A DNA stretch of 64,000 nt from Sphingomonas montana (lineage in GTDB: Bacteria; Pseudomonadota; Alphaproteobacteria; Sphingomonadales; Sphingomonadaceae). The DNA lies in contig NZ_KV887142.1 of NCBI RefSeq assembly GCF_001956315.1, positions 74,289-138,288 of the forward strand, given 5' to 3'. The position numbers and the translations under genes are program-made. Within the stretch, counting starts at the first letter, position 1. Each line of letters opens with the position of its first letter. Below, piece by piece: positions 1-9,442 of this stretch. Below the pieces are notes generated by a model. The model saw only the letters and a program-made list of their open reading frames with translations. It was not told the origin of the DNA and did not search any database.

Positions 1-300
1 AGGGGTAGGGGGGTGGGGGCCCCAGCTCCTCCCCTGAAACCTCGTCGGCTTGAAACGCTCAGCCCTACCCCAACCCCTCCCCTGAAGGAGAGGGGCTAAG
101 AAGAAGCCCAACCCCAAACACTACGTCATCCCGGACGTGATCCGGGATCCCGCTTCTTATCCAACCCCAGCCTATAACCAGAGCATGCACGGCCATCCGA
201 AGCCGCAGACCCCGCCCGGCAACCAGTCAAAACCACGCCCCCCCCCGGACCGCCCAGCCGCGCCACCACCACCACACCGCCCGGAAATGAGGAACCCCGC
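1..300. other. Intergenic region upstream of murJ, with palindromes
   Basis: No convincing gene is visible here. The sequence holds a GC-rich imperfect hairpin around 75-97 (CCCCTCCCCT facing AGGAGAGGGG) and a short perfect hairpin at 128-148 whose arms read ATCCCGGA / TCCGGGAT. The second belongs to the CGTCATCCCGGACTTGATCC-type repeat family found at many other places in the window. The last 20 bases carry the murJ ribosome binding site (GAGGAA). Any upstream gene ends before the window starts. Confidence 0.6.
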
Positions 301-1881
301 ATGAGCCTCGTCCGCAACACCGCGACCATCGGCGGGTTCACCCTCATCAGCCGTATTCTGGGGCTCGTTCGCGACATCCTGATGGCGCGGTTCGTCGGCG
401 CGGGCTTCGCATCGGATGCGTTCCTCGTCGCGTGGCGGCTCCCCAACCTGTTCCGCGCGCTGTTCGCGGAGGGCGCGTTCGCCTCCGCCTTCGTCCCCAT
501 GTTCAACCGCACGATTGCCGAGGGCGAGCAGGACGGCAAGGACGGCCTCCCCGCCGGCCGCCGCTTTGCCGAGGACGTGCTGTCGGTCCTGTTCCCGTTT
601 CTCGCGGTCTTCACCACGCTCGTCATGCTCGTCCCCGGACCCGTCGTCTGGGCGATCACCTTCGGCTTCCGCGAAAGCGGCGGCGCGGACAAGCTGGCGC
701 TCGCCACCGAACTCACCCGCATCACCTTTCCCTATCTCATGCTCATCTCGCTGGTGTCGCTTCTCGGCGGTATTCTGAACTCGCTCGGCCGCTTCTGGGT
801 CAACGCCGCCGCCCCCGTCCTGCTCAACCTCTGCATGATCGCGGGCCTTGTCTTCTTCCGCGGCCATACCGGCATCGACACCGCGCGGACGCAGGCGATC
901 GCCGTCACCGTCTCGGGCGTGGCGCAGCTCGCCTGGCTCATCTGGTCCTGCCGCCGCGCGGGCATCGTCCTGAAACTCAAGCGTCCACGGCTCACCCCGC
1001 AGGTTCGCAAGCTCCTGGCCATCATCTGGCCCGCCGCGATCGGCGCGGGCGCGGTGCAGTTCAACCTGCTGATCTCGACCATGCTCGCCTCCGGCTTCCT
1101 CGGCGAAGGGGCGGTATCCTACCTCTATTATGCGGATCGGCTGAACCAGCTCCCGCTCGGCCTGATCGGCATCGGCGTCGGCACCGCCATCCTGCCCGCG
1201 CTCTCCCGCCAGATCGGGTCGGGCAACGCCGCCGCCGCGGTCCACACCCAGAACCGCGCGATCGAGCTGTCGCTGCTCCTGACGCTCCCCGCCACCATCG
1301 CGCTGATGCTGTCCGCCACCCCGCTCGTCCGCGGGCTGTTCCAGGGGCTGCGCTTCACCGCGGAGGCGACCGAGGGCTGTGCCGCCGCCCTCACCGCCTT
1401 TTCGTTCGGTCTGCCCGCCTACATCCTCATCAAGGTCCTCACCCCCGGCTTCTACGCCCGGTCGGACACGCGCACCCCCGTGCGGATCGCGATGATCGCG
1501 ATGGTCGCCAACCTCGCCCTCAACCTCGGCTTCGTGTTCCTGACGCCGCTCGGCTATGTCGGCCTCGCCTTCTCGACCGCCGCCGCGGCGTGGCTCAACG
1601 TCGCGATGCTCTACATCACGCTCCGCCGCCGTGGCCATTTCGCGGTCGACGTGCAACTCGCCCGCCGCACCGTGCGGCTCGGCGCCGCCAGCGTCGCCAT
1701 GGGCGCCGTCCTGCTGCTCCTGAACCCGCTGGTCGACCCCTACACCGCCGGCCCCATCCCGATCCGCGCCGCCGCCCTCACCGCGCTTATCGCCGCCGGC
1801 GCCCTCACTTACGCCGCCGCCGCCTTCCTCTTCCGAGCTTTCTCGATTGCGGAGCTCAAGGGACTGCGGAAGCGGGGGTGA
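301..1881 (+). CDS. murJ: Lipid II flippase MurJ
   Basis: MurJ moves lipid-linked peptidoglycan precursor (lipid II) across the inner membrane; it belongs to the MVF/MOP exporter family. The 526-residue protein has the usual family length, many hydrophobic helices throughout, and the typical amphipathic opening (SLVRNTATIGGFTLISRILG) followed by LVRDILMARFVGAG. A GAGGAA ribosome binding site lies 6 bases before the ATG. It stands just upstream of trpS on the same strand, with one small gene on the opposite strand between them. A 24-bp perfect inverted repeat follows the stop and may end transcription. The family assignment is secure. Confidence 0.96.
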   Translation: MSLVRNTATIGGFTLISRILGLVRDILMARFVGAGFASDAFLVAWRLPNLFRALFAEGAFASAFVPMFNRTIAEGEQDGKDGLPAGRRFAEDVLSVLFPFLAVFTTLVMLVPGPVVWAITFGFRESGGADKLALATELTRITFPYLMLISLVSLLGGILNSLGRFWVNAAAPVLLNLCMIAGLVFFRGHTGIDTARTQAIAVTVSGVAQLAWLIWSCRRAGIVLKLKRPRLTPQVRKLLAIIWPAAIGAGAVQFNLLISTMLASGFLGEGAVSYLYYADRLNQLPLGLIGIGVGTAILPALSRQIGSGNAAAAVHTQNRAIELSLLLTLPATIALMLSATPLVRGLFQGLRFTAEATEGCAAALTAFSFGLPAYILIKVLTPGFYARSDTRTPVRIAMIAMVANLALNLGFVFLTPLGYVGLAFSTAAAAWLNVAMLYITLRRRGHFAVDVQLARRTVRLGAASVAMGAVLLLLNPLVDPYTAGPIPIRAAALTALIAAGALTYAAAAFLFRAFSIAELKGLRKRG

Positions 1882-1921
1882 GCGTAATGCCATACAACGC
1901 GTTCACGATCCTCTGACCTCG

Positions 1922-1977
1922 TTTGGTTCGAGCCTGTCGAGAACCACGCGCAGGGTTCTCGACAGGCTCGAACCAAA
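1922..1977. repeat. Perfect 24-bp inverted repeat after murJ
   Basis: Arms at 1922-1945 and 1954-1977 are exact reverse complements around an 8-base loop. The core reads TTCGAGCCTGTCGAGAACC. A partial copy (TTCGAGCTTGTCGAGAACT) lies at 3550-3568, after trpS. It could act as a transcription terminator for murJ, although there is no T tract. It is one of several palindromic repeat classes in this window. Confidence 0.85.
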
Positions 1978-2082
1978 TGGAACCGGAGACATATCGAGCC
2001 GATGTTATCGTTGCCCGAAGGCTCTTAGATCGCCCCAGCAATGTCTGAATGTGGTGGAAAGCGGACGTTCCGCGTTTGGCAA

Positions 2083-2319
2083 CTATCGCAGAAAGGCCAT
2101 CACCGGGTTAGCTACCAGCGCCAAACCAAGGCAGAGAAATACGAAATCAACAGCGGTGATAAACCCTCGCCACAAAGCCGGATCGTTCCGGTTTGCCGAC
2201 AACGGCAGGTAGTGGAGGGCGGCTATTTCACCCGTGCGGTAGAGGCGAACAAGTTGATACCCTGCCCAACCAATCTGAAGAATACCGCCCAACAAGGCGT
2301 ATAGGTCTGCTCCGCTCAT
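2083..2319 (-). CDS. Small two-helix membrane protein, uncharacterised
   Basis: I do not recognise a named family. The 78-residue product has two hydrophobic helices, about residues 5-25 (LYALLGGILQIGWAGYQLV) and 52-76, separated by a polar stretch with RTGEIAALHYLPL. A longer in-frame extension upstream exists but reads as low-complexity non-coding sequence, so the internal ATG at 2319 is preferred. The gene lies between murJ and trpS on the opposite strand. No recognisable operon partner is present. It is a plausible real inner-membrane protein; the start is uncertain because the ribosome binding site is weak. Confidence 0.55.
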   Translation of the reverse strand: MSGADLYALLGGILQIGWAGYQLVRLYRTGEIAALHYLPLSANRNDPALWRGFITAVDFVFLCLGLALVANPVMAFLR

Positions 2320-2378
2320 GCGGTGACATTCTCGGCATTTGGCCTCATTCGCAAGCGGGAAGCGTTTCGAGGTGCGAA

Positions 2379-2404
2379 TGTCCGCAATTGGGCGGTAGCG
2401 GACA
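2379..2404. repeat. Short palindromic repeat TGTCCGC/GCGGACA
   Basis: Arms TGTCCGC (2379-2385) and GCGGACA (2398-2404) flank a loop of about 12 bases containing TTGGGCGG. A degenerate relative (GTCTGA ... AAGCGGAC) lies at 2043-2066. Together they bracket the small membrane-protein gene. I infer an intergenic repeat class; its function is unknown. Confidence 0.5.
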
Positions 2405-2497
2405 ATGGTCCCTCCTCCACCGTCGCGGCTCCAAACAGGCCTCCCCTCCCCAACCCCGCGCTTGACGCCGCCCCCGCCCTCGGCGACAGGCCCCGCT

Positions 2498-3502
2498 ATG
2501 GCCATGCGTATCGTCTCGGGCATCCAGCCCACCGGAAACCTCCACCTCGGCAATTATCTGGGCGCGATCCGCAACTGGGTGCGGATGCAGGACGAGATGC
2601 CGGCGGACGGCGAATGCCTGTTCTTCCTCGCCGATCTCCACGCGATCACCGTCCATAACGACCCCGTGCTTCTCGCCGCGAACATCCGCGAGATGGCGGC
2701 GACGATCATCGCCTGCGGTATCGATCCCACGCGCGCCATCCTGTTCCGTCAGGCCCATGTCCCCGCCCATACCGAGCTGTGCTGGCTGCTGAACGGCACC
2801 GCCCGCATCGGCTGGCTGAACCGCATGACGCAGTTCAAGGAGAAGTCCGGCAAGAACCGCGAGGGTGCCTCGGTCGGCCTGTTCGCCTACCCGGTGCTGC
2901 AGGCCGCGGACGTCCTGCTGTATCAGGCCACGCATGTGCCGGTGGGCGAGGACCAGAAGCAGCATCTCGAACTGGCGCGCGACATCGCGACGAAGTTCAA
3001 CGCCGACACCGGCAGCGACCTGTTCACCCTGCCCGAACCGATCATCCCGCCCGCCGCCGCGCGCATCATGTCGTTGCGCGACGGCACCGCCAAGATGTCG
3101 AAGTCCGATCCGTCGGACGCCAGCCGCATCGCGCTGACCGACGATGCGGACACGATCGCTGCGAAGATCCGCAAGGCCAAGTCGGACGCCGACGCGCTTC
3201 CCGCCACCGTGGCCGAACTCGCCGACCGGCCGGAGGCGCGCAACCTCGTCGGCATCTATGCCGCGCTGGCGGGCGTGACGCCCGATCAGGTGCTGGCAAC
3301 CCACGCGGGCAAGGGCTTCGGCGCGTTCAAGCCTGCACTCGCCGAGCTCGCGGTCGAAACGCTGTCGCCGATCCGCGCGCGGCTCGAAACCTTCCGTGCC
3401 GATCCCGCCGAACTCGACCGGCTGCTTGCCGACGGTGCCGCCCGCGCCCGCACGCTCGCCGCCCCCACGCTGGCCAGCGCCTACGCCGCGCTGGGGCTCT
3501 GA
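2498..3502 (+). CDS. trpS: Tryptophan-tRNA ligase
   Basis: This class I aminoacyl-tRNA synthetase charges tRNA-Trp with tryptophan in the cytoplasm. The 334-residue product matches the usual bacterial TrpS length. The HIGH-type motif appears as TGNLHLGN near residue 12 and the KMSKS motif as KMSKSDPSD near residue 199. An in-frame extension of 31 residues upstream is proline-rich and not TrpS-like, so the start is placed at the ATG giving [14 protein letters not shown] second ATG two codons later (MRIVSG) is equally possible. The family call is secure. Confidence 0.96.
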   Translation: MAMRIVSGIQPTGNLHLGNYLGAIRNWVRMQDEMPADGECLFFLADLHAITVHNDPVLLAANIREMAATIIACGIDPTRAILFRQAHVPAHTELCWLLNGTARIGWLNRMTQFKEKSGKNREGASVGLFAYPVLQAADVLLYQATHVPVGEDQKQHLELARDIATKFNADTGSDLFTLPEPIIPPAAARIMSLRDGTAKMSKSDPSDASRIALTDDADTIAAKIRKAKSDADALPATVAELADRPEARNLVGIYAALAGVTPDQVLATHAGKGFGAFKPALAELAVETLSPIRARLETFRADPAELDRLLADGAARARTLAAPTLASAYAALGL

Positions 3503-3616
3503 CCGACGCAGGCCGTCCTCGGGCTTATCCGTTCCTGCGGCCCCCGTTTAATTCGAGCTTGTCGAGAACTCCGGGCTCGGGCCAAACGGGGTCTGGCGCA
3601 GATTACCTTATGATCA

Positions 3617-4738
3617 TCACGTCCTGAGCGCCGTTAGCTTAGCCGCCTGCCCGAACCGCCCCGGCCCGTAACGCTCCACATCCACCGCCGCCACCACGTC
3701 CGGCAGATCACCCCCGGTCAGCAGCGCCGCGCCGATCATCGCGGCGGCGGGCGCGGTCTGGATACCGAACCCGCCCTGCCCCGCGAACCAGAAGAAACCG
3801 GCCGCCTGCGTGTCGAACCCATAGATCGGCGCCCTGTCCGGCGCGAAGCTGCGCAGCCCCGCCCACGCCCGTTCGCGCGCCAGCACCGTCCAGTCCACCG
3901 TGCGTTGCAGCCGGTCGATCGCCACCGCGACGTCCAGCTCGTCCGGCGCCGCGTCGCCCGGCGGCGCGGGTGTCTCGTCATGCGGCGACAGCCATAGCCG
4001 CCCCCCGGCATCGGGTTTCATATAATAGGTCCCGGCAATATCGATGACGAGCGGCAGCGCGGGCGACGGCGCGGGCGACACCGCCAGCTGCACCATGGTC
4101 CGGCGCAGCGGCGCGATCGGGATCGGCCTCGCGCCCGCCATCGCCGCCACCGCCCCGGCCCACGCCCCCGCGGCGTTGACGACAATACGAGCCGCCACCC
4201 GTCGCCCGTCCGCCAGCGCCAGGTCCCAGACCCCGTCCCGCCGTGCCATCCCGGCCACCCGCGCATCGCGCAACAGATCAACCCCCGCCCGCCGGCCGCG
4301 CGCCAGATAGTCGGCGTGCAGCGCCGCGACGTCGATATCGCGACAACTCGGCTCCAGCAGCGCATGCGCATGGCCCGGCCGCAGACCGGGGATCATCGCC
4401 TCCAGCGCCGCCCGGTCCAGCCGTTCCAGCCGGATCCGGTCCCCGAACGTCGCCAGCATCGCATCCAGCAGCCCCGCATCCCCCGGCCCCGCCAGATGGA
4501 CGGCCCCGCGCGGCGCCAGGAACCCGCCGTCGGCCAGCCAGCCGTGCGACGCCGTCGTCAGCGGCTGCACCGCCGGCCCGCCATAGCTTTCGGTCCAGAA
4601 CGCCGCCGACCGGCCCGTCGCATGATATCCGGGCTGCGACTCGGCCTCGATCAGCAGCACGCGCCCCGCGCCGCCCAGCCCGCTCGCCAGGCTCGCCCCC
4701 GCCATGCCCGCGCCGATGATGGCGATGTCGTGGATCAC
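3617..4738 (-). CDS. FAD-dependent D-amino acid dehydrogenase/glycine oxidase-like oxidoreductase
   Basis: A DAO-family flavoprotein of 373 residues, predicted to oxidise an amine or amino acid substrate using FAD. The N-terminus carries the dinucleotide-binding motif IIGAGMAGAS at about residues 6-15, and the C-terminal part has the family segment WAGLRSFAPDRAPIYGFD followed by FFWFAGQGGFGIQ. The start is a GTG at 4738 that overlaps the stop of the upstream hydrolase gene in a GTGA arrangement, which explains why no ATG is near. The two genes should be translationally coupled. The exact substrate cannot be read from the sequence. Confidence 0.85.
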   Translation of the reverse strand: MIHDIAIIGAGMAGASLASGLGGAGRVLLIEAESQPGYHATGRSAAFWTESYGGPAVQPLTTASHGWLADGGFLAPRGAVHLAGPGDAGLLDAMLATFGDRIRLERLDRAALEAMIPGLRPGHAHALLEPSCRDIDVAALHADYLARGRRAGVDLLRDARVAGMARRDGVWDLALADGRRVAARIVVNAAGAWAGAVAAMAGARPIPIAPLRRTMVQLAVSPAPSPALPLVIDIAGTYYMKPDAGGRLWLSPHDETPAPPGDAAPDELDVAVAIDRLQRTVDWTVLARERAWAGLRSFAPDRAPIYGFDTQAAGFFWFAGQGGFGIQTAPAAAMIGAALLTGGDLPDVVAAVDVERYGPGRFGQAAKLTALRT

Positions 4739-5676
4739 CCGCCGTCCTCCTCGGTCAGGAACGCATCGATCCGCGCCAGCACGGCATCGCGGACGGCGTC
4801 CACCTCGCGCAGCAGTTCGTGCGCGCCGTCCGTCCGCATTACCAGCGTCGCGGCCGGCATCCGCGCCGCCGCCGCCCGAATGGCGCGCGGATCGATCAGC
4901 CGGTCGCGCTCCGTCCCCACCAGCAGCGTCGGCACTGCGATCCCCTCCAGCACGCCCGGCGCCTGCAACCGCGCGATCGATCGATAGGCGCCCGCTACCC
5001 AGCCCCAGCGCGGTGGCACCACGCGGTAGGCCGGGTGCAGCCCCACCCAATGCGTTTCGTCGGCATAGCGATCCGCATCGCCGGTCAGCCGGCCCTGTCG
5101 CCCGATCGCCGCCGTCCTACGGTGCGCCAGCGGGCGGTCGCCCTGCCCCATCCGCTGCGCCGCCCGCGCGATCCCGGCGGCCAGCATGGGCGGCAACGGC
5201 CGGCTGTTCAGTCCCAGCATCGGCGCGACCAGCACGGCGCGGTCGATACCCACGTCCCGCTCGGCCAGCAGGCGCAGCAGCAGGTGCCCGCCCATCGAAT
5301 GACCCACCGCGACATGGCGCACCCCGTCCGTTCGCCGCCAGTCGCGGACGAAGCCGCGCAGGTCGTCCAGCATCGCCTCGATCCCGCGGGCCGACGTGCC
5401 GGTTCCGTCCCCGTCACCGTCGCCCCGCGACCCGCCCTGCCCGCGCCAGTCGAACCCCGTCACGTCCCACCCCGCGGCATGCCAGTGCGCGATGGTCTCC
5501 AGATATTTCTCGGCGAAATCCGCGCGGCCCGTCTGGAACAGCAAACGCCCCCGGGGCGGCCGCCCGTCCGGCTGCGCCCAGTGGAACCGGCGCATCGCCC
5601 GGCCGTCCGGCGCGGTCCAGCAGTCGAACAGCAGCCCGCGCGGTATGGCGCGGCGATCGAAGGGCATGGGCGGCAT
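4735..5676 (-). CDS. Alpha/beta hydrolase, lysophospholipase/monoacylglycerol lipase type
   Basis: A 313-residue serine hydrolase of the Hydrolase_4 group. The nucleophile elbow GHSMGG puts the catalytic serine at about residue 127; a candidate acid lies in VGTERDRLIDP, and the catalytic histidine is probably in TDGAHELL near residue 286. The sequence DWRGQGGSRG (residues 76-85) is typical of lysophospholipase-like members. There is no signal peptide, so a cytoplasmic location is likely. It is first in a two-gene unit with the FAD oxidoreductase, overlapping by 4 bases. An internal Met three codons later is an alternative start. Natural substrate unknown. Confidence 0.85.
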   Translation of the reverse strand: MPPMPFDRRAIPRGLLFDCWTAPDGRAMRRFHWAQPDGRPPRGRLLFQTGRADFAEKYLETIAHWHAAGWDVTGFDWRGQGGSRGDGDGDGTGTSARGIEAMLDDLRGFVRDWRRTDGVRHVAVGHSMGGHLLLRLLAERDVGIDRAVLVAPMLGLNSRPLPPMLAAGIARAAQRMGQGDRPLAHRRTAAIGRQGRLTGDADRYADETHWVGLHPAYRVVPPRWGWVAGAYRSIARLQAPGVLEGIAVPTLLVGTERDRLIDPRAIRAAAARMPAATLVMRTDGAHELLREVDAVRDAVLARIDAFLTEEDGG

Positions 5677-5723
5677 ACCCCCCGTTACGGTTTGCTAAGC
5701 AAGTCCGTCTAGTGCCGAACGCC

Positions 5724-6194
5724 ATGTTATGGCCCCCGATCCTGCTGCTGGCGCTGTTCTGCGCGGCACTTCTCATGGCCGCCTGGGGCGATATCCGGAC
5801 CAGGGAGATCCCGAACGCACTCAACGCCGGCATCGCGCTGGCGGCGCCGCTCTGGTGGTGGGCGTCCGGTGTCGATCCGTGGCCGGGCATGGCGCTGCAC
5901 CTGGGCATCGCGGTCGCGCTGTTCGTCGTCTTCGCCGGCTTCTTCGCGCTGGGTGCGATGGGCGGCGGCGATGTAAAGCTGATCGCCGCCGTGGCGCTCT
6001 GGCTGCCGCCCGTCACGGTCCTGCCGATGCTGACCGCGATGGCGCTGGTGGGCGGCGTCCTGACGCTGGTCGTGCTGCTCGCGCACCGCATCGCCCGCAA
6101 GCCCGGACAGCCCGAGATCCCCTATGGGGTCGCCATCGTCGCGGCCACCCTGTGGATCATCGCGAACGATATCTTAACCGTGCCGCTACCATAG
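5724..6194 (+). CDS. cpaA: Prepilin peptidase, CpaA/TadV type
   Basis: An A24-family aspartyl peptidase that cleaves the leader from Flp pilins and pseudopilins at the inner membrane. The 156-residue, mainly hydrophobic product has the short TadV/CpaA architecture without the N-terminal methylase domain. The two catalytic aspartates are visible: D23 in WGDIRTREIPN and D83 in the GxGD motif (GGGDVKL). The reading frame stays open far upstream, but that part is antisense to the hydrolase and oxidoreductase genes; the ATG at 5724 begins the first hydrophobic helix. It leads the tad locus, 42 bases before cpaB. No Flp pilin gene lies next to it. Confidence 0.92.
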   Translation: MLWPPILLLALFCAALLMAAWGDIRTREIPNALNAGIALAAPLWWWASGVDPWPGMALHLGIAVALFVVFAGFFALGAMGGGDVKLIAAVALWLPPVTVLPMLTAMALVGGVLTLVVLLAHRIARKPGQPEIPYGVAIVAATLWIIANDILTVPLP

Positions 6195-6236
6195 CAGGGC
6201 AGGGTTCGCAGAACCGATCTGGAGGCTGTCGACGAC

Positions 6237-7274
6237 ATGGATGGTAAGAAGCTTGGCCTGCTCGCCGGAGCATTGCTGATGGCAGGCATATCCGCCTTCG
6301 CCGTGCGGTCGATGGTATCCGGCAGCGGCGCGCCGAGCGCGCTGGCCACGACCCCGGAGGCCGTTCCGGTCGGGCCGGAAGTGCTGGTCGCCACCCGCGC
6401 ACTGCCGGTCGGCACGATCATCGGGCCGGAAAGCTTCCGCTACACCGCCTGGCCCAAGGACCTGATCGAGAAAGCCTATTATCTGAAGGGCGAAAGCGAT
6501 GTCGCCGCCCTGCAGGGCACCGTCGTCCGGCAGGAGATCACCGCCGGCCAGCCCGTGACGCAAGGGTCGCTGGTGAAGCCCGGCGACCGCGGCTTCCTGG
6601 CCGCCGCGCTCGGCCCCGGCATGCGCGCCGTCACGCTGGCGGTCAGCAGCCAGGCGGGCGTTGCCGGCTTCGTCTTCCCCGGGGATCGTGTCGATGTGGT
6701 GCTGACCCAGTCGGTCGGCGGCGGCGAGGGGGAACCGTTGAAGGCCGCCGAGACCATCCTGCGCAACGTCCGCGTGCTCGCCACCGACCAGCGCACCGAC
6801 AATACCGTGAACGAGGAAGGCAAGTCGGTGGTCTCCACCTTCTCCAGCGTCACGGTCGAAGCGACGCCCAAGATCGCCGAGAAGCTGGCCGTGGCGCAGA
6901 CCGTCGGGTCGATGTCGCTATCGCTGCGATCGATCGCGGACAACACCGCCGAACTGGAACGCGCCATCGCCGCGGGTGAGGTTTCGGTCCCGGACTCGGC
7001 CGATCCGCGCGCCGAACGCCGCATGCTGCTGGAGGTCGCGAGCCGGCCCCAGGAAGGCGACTCGAGCTATTCGACCGGTGCCGACGTGTCACGGTTCCAG
7101 CGTTCCACCGTGCCCCGCCCCGCCCCGTCCGCGCCATCCGGCGGGTCGGGCATGTCCATGGCCGTGCCGGCCGCCGTGGCGACAGCGTCCGGCGCCCCCG
7201 CGGTCGTAACCGGCCCGGTCGTGCGCATCGCGCGCGGCAACGCCGTCACCGTCGTCCCCACTGGAGGGAAGTGA
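6237..7274 (+). CDS. cpaB: Flp pilus assembly protein CpaB/RcpC
   Basis: CpaB is a periplasmic SAF-domain protein thought to work with the CpaC secretin, perhaps contacting the cell wall. The 345-residue product has an N-terminal membrane anchor or signal (KLGLLAGALLMAGISAFAV) and then the SAF region ALPVGTIIGPESFRY with VVRQEITAGQPVTQGSLV near residues 60-120, followed by the RcpC-type domain (FVFPGDRVDVVL). The C-terminus is Ala/Pro/Gly-rich. A GGAGG ribosome binding site precedes the ATG. A TTAACC half-site sits about 60 bases upstream, at 6174-6179. Confidence 0.94.
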   Translation: MDGKKLGLLAGALLMAGISAFAVRSMVSGSGAPSALATTPEAVPVGPEVLVATRALPVGTIIGPESFRYTAWPKDLIEKAYYLKGESDVAALQGTVVRQEITAGQPVTQGSLVKPGDRGFLAAALGPGMRAVTLAVSSQAGVAGFVFPGDRVDVVLTQSVGGGEGEPLKAAETILRNVRVLATDQRTDNTVNEEGKSVVSTFSSVTVEATPKIAEKLAVAQTVGSMSLSLRSIADNTAELERAIAAGEVSVPDSADPRAERRMLLEVASRPQEGDSSYSTGADVSRFQRSTVPRPAPSAPSGGSGMSMAVPAAVATASGAPAVVTGPVVRIARGNAVTVVPTGGK

Positions 7275-7275
7275 G

Positions 7276-8775
7276 ATGCGCTTGAAGATCGCCGCGCCCC
7301 ATGCCGGCGCGATCGGCGCGCTGATCACGGCGGGCATCGCGGCCGGACTCGCAGTCGGCGTGCCCGGCCCTGCCCTCGCCGCGCCGCGCATGGCCCCGCG
7401 TTCGGCCGATGCCGGTGGCCACGTGATGCAGATTTCCGTCGGGCGCGGCGAAATGGTCCGCCTGCCGCGCGCCATGTCCGACCTGTTCGTCGCCGATGAA
7501 AAAGTCGCCGACGTCCAGGTCCGGTCCGGCACCCAGCTCTACGTCTTCGGCAAGGCCGCGGGCGAAACCACGATGTCGGCCACCGACAAATCGGGCGCGG
7601 TCGTCTGGTCCGCTACCGTCCGCGTCGGTCAGAACATCACCAATCTCGATCAGATGCTCGATCTGGCGATGCCCGATGCGGCGATCACCGCGACCCCGAT
7701 CAACGGCATGGTCCTGCTGACCGGCACCGTGGCGACGCCGGACGACGTGGGGGAGGCCACCCGCTTGGTCCAGGCGTTCTCGGGGGAGGCGACGCAGGTC
7801 GTCAGCCGGCTGAAGACCGCCACCCCGCTCCAGGTCAACCTCCAGGTCCGCATCGCGGAAGTCAGCCGCTCGTTCCTGAAAAATGTCGGCGTCAACCTGC
7901 TTACCAGCGACAGCACGGGCGGCTTCGGCTTCGGCATCGCACAGGGCAGCAGCATCGATGTCGACACGTTGAAGGTCCTGCGCGGTGATATCGGATCGAC
8001 TTTGCGCTTCAGCGGCAAGCTGTTCGGCCTAGACATCATCTCGGCGCTCGACCTTGCCGAACAGAATGGCTTCGTCACCACGCTGGCCAATCCGAATCTG
8101 ACCGCGCTGTCGGGTGAAACCGCCAGTTTCCTGGCCGGTGGTGAAATTCCGATCCCCGTCAGCCAGGGGCTCGGCGCGGTGTCGGTCGAATATAAGCAAT
8201 ATGGCGTCAGCCTGTCCTTCACTCCGTTCGTGCTGTCCGATGGCCGCATTTCCATGCGCGTCCGCCCCGAAGTGTCGCAGCTGACCAGTGCGGGATCGGT
8301 GACGCTCAGCGGCTTCACCATTCCGGGCATCACCACAAGCCGGACGGAAACGACGCTGGAACTGGGTTCCGGCGAATCGATGGTGATCGGCGGCCTGCTG
8401 TCGAACAACCAGAACAATGCCATCACCAAGGCGCCGTTCCTGGGCGACCTGCCGGTCATCGGCGCGCTGTTCCGGTCGAACAGTTTCCAGCGCAAGGAAA
8501 CCGAACTGGTGATCGTGGTGACCCCCTATCTGGTCAAGCCGGTCGATGCGAACCGGATCGTGCTGCCGACGGACGGCTATCGTTCGCCGAACGACGCCGC
8601 CCGGATTCTGGGCGGACAGTTGGCGGAGGGAACCAACGCGCGCCGGCCCGTGCCCCGCGCGGTGCAATCGGCGCCGGTGCGGCCGATGGCGGGGGTGCCG
8701 TCCGGCCGGGGGCGTCCGCCGCTGCCGGGTTCATCGCCGGCCGCCCCCGTCGCCGCCCCCGGCTTCTCCTTCTGA
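7276..8775 (+). CDS. cpaC: Tad secretin CpaC/RcpA
   Basis: CpaC forms the outer-membrane pore through which the Flp pilus passes. The 499-residue product has a signal peptide ending near PGPALAAPR, an N-terminal pilus-domain segment (ISVGRGEMVRLPRAMSDLFV), a BON-like segment (GMVLLTGTVATPDD) and the secretin core with VPISQ-type elements (GGEIPIPVSQGLG) and the closing VIGGLLSNNQ / FLGDLPVIGALFR motifs. It starts one base after cpaB ends. The C-terminal 60 residues are Pro/Ala/Arg-rich and probably unstructured. Confidence 0.95.
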   Translation: MRLKIAAPHAGAIGALITAGIAAGLAVGVPGPALAAPRMAPRSADAGGHVMQISVGRGEMVRLPRAMSDLFVADEKVADVQVRSGTQLYVFGKAAGETTMSATDKSGAVVWSATVRVGQNITNLDQMLDLAMPDAAITATPINGMVLLTGTVATPDDVGEATRLVQAFSGEATQVVSRLKTATPLQVNLQVRIAEVSRSFLKNVGVNLLTSDSTGGFGFGIAQGSSIDVDTLKVLRGDIGSTLRFSGKLFGLDIISALDLAEQNGFVTTLANPNLTALSGETASFLAGGEIPIPVSQGLGAVSVEYKQYGVSLSFTPFVLSDGRISMRVRPEVSQLTSAGSVTLSGFTIPGITTSRTETTLELGSGESMVIGGLLSNNQNNAITKAPFLGDLPVIGALFRSNSFQRKETELVIVVTPYLVKPVDANRIVLPTDGYRSPNDAARILGGQLAEGTNARRPVPRAVQSAPVRPMAGVPSGRGRPPLPGSSPAAPVAAPGFSF

Positions 8776-8800
8776 CTGCCGACGAAAAGGAAGTCGCCCG

Positions 8801-9442
8801 ATGCGTGCCCTCGTCCTCTCCGCCCTCGCTGGCACCGCCCTTGCGGTCACCGGCTGCAGTTCCGCCACCCATTCCGACAACCGCGGGCTGGAATCGATCA
8901 ACCAGCCGCTCGTGTCTCGACAGGATTATGCGCTCGACGTGCGCGCCGCCTATGACGGCCTGGCCGATGGCGAGGATCGCCGCCTGACCGGCTGGTTCGA
9001 CTCGCTGAAGGTCGGCTATGGCGACCGCGTCACCGTGGACGACGGCGCCAATGGCAGCCGGTCGATGCAGGACGCCATCGCCCGCGTGGCCGCGCGCTAC
9101 GGCCTGCTCATCGGCGAAACGCCGCCCGTGACCGAGGGCCAGATCGCCGACGGCACGGTGCGTGTCATCGTCAGCCGCAGCACCGCCTCCGTGCCGAATT
9201 GCCCGAACTGGTCCAGCGCGTCGCAACCCTATAACGACGGGTCGACCGACCGGAACTACGGCTGCGCCACCAACAGCAATCTGGCGGCGATGATCGCCGA
9301 TCCGCAGGACCTCATCACCGGACGACACGGGTCGGCCAGCCTCAGCACGCGGGCCGCGACCCGCGCGCTCAAGGCGTACAACGAACTGATCCCCACCGGC
9401 GTCGCCGGCGCCGTGAAATCCGAAGCCACGGGAGGGAAGTGA
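8801..9442 (+). CDS. cpaD: Pilus assembly lipoprotein CpaD
   Basis: CpaD is an outer-membrane-associated lipoprotein that helps CpaC assemble. The 213-residue product begins with a lipoprotein signal (LAGTALAVTGCSSA; lipobox VTGC, cysteine near residue 19). The C-terminal half has family features, including VPNCPNWS and NYGCATNSNLAAMIADPQDL. The frame is open further upstream but overlaps cpaC; the ATG at 8801 gives the signal sequence directly and follows an AAAAGGAAG ribosome binding site. Its stop overlaps the cpaE start in TGATG. Confidence 0.93.
   Translation: MRALVLSALAGTALAVTGCSSATHSDNRGLESINQPLVSRQDYALDVRAAYDGLADGEDRRLTGWFDSLKVGYGDRVTVDDGANGSRSMQDAIARVAARYGLLIGETPPVTEGQIADGTVRVIVSRSTASVPNCPNWSSASQPYNDGSTDRNYGCATNSNLAAMIADPQDLITGRHGSASLSTRAATRALKAYNELIPTGVAGAVKSEATGGK

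Noticed and set aside
172-1893. 573-codon frame opposite murJ
   Set aside because: Composition is Gly/Glu/Arg-rich with no domain, while the plus-strand frame is clearly MurJ.
5684-5698. Possible CtrA-like box (GTTA-N7-CTAA) before the prepilin peptidase gene
   Set aside because: Neither half is an exact TTAA, so support is too weak.
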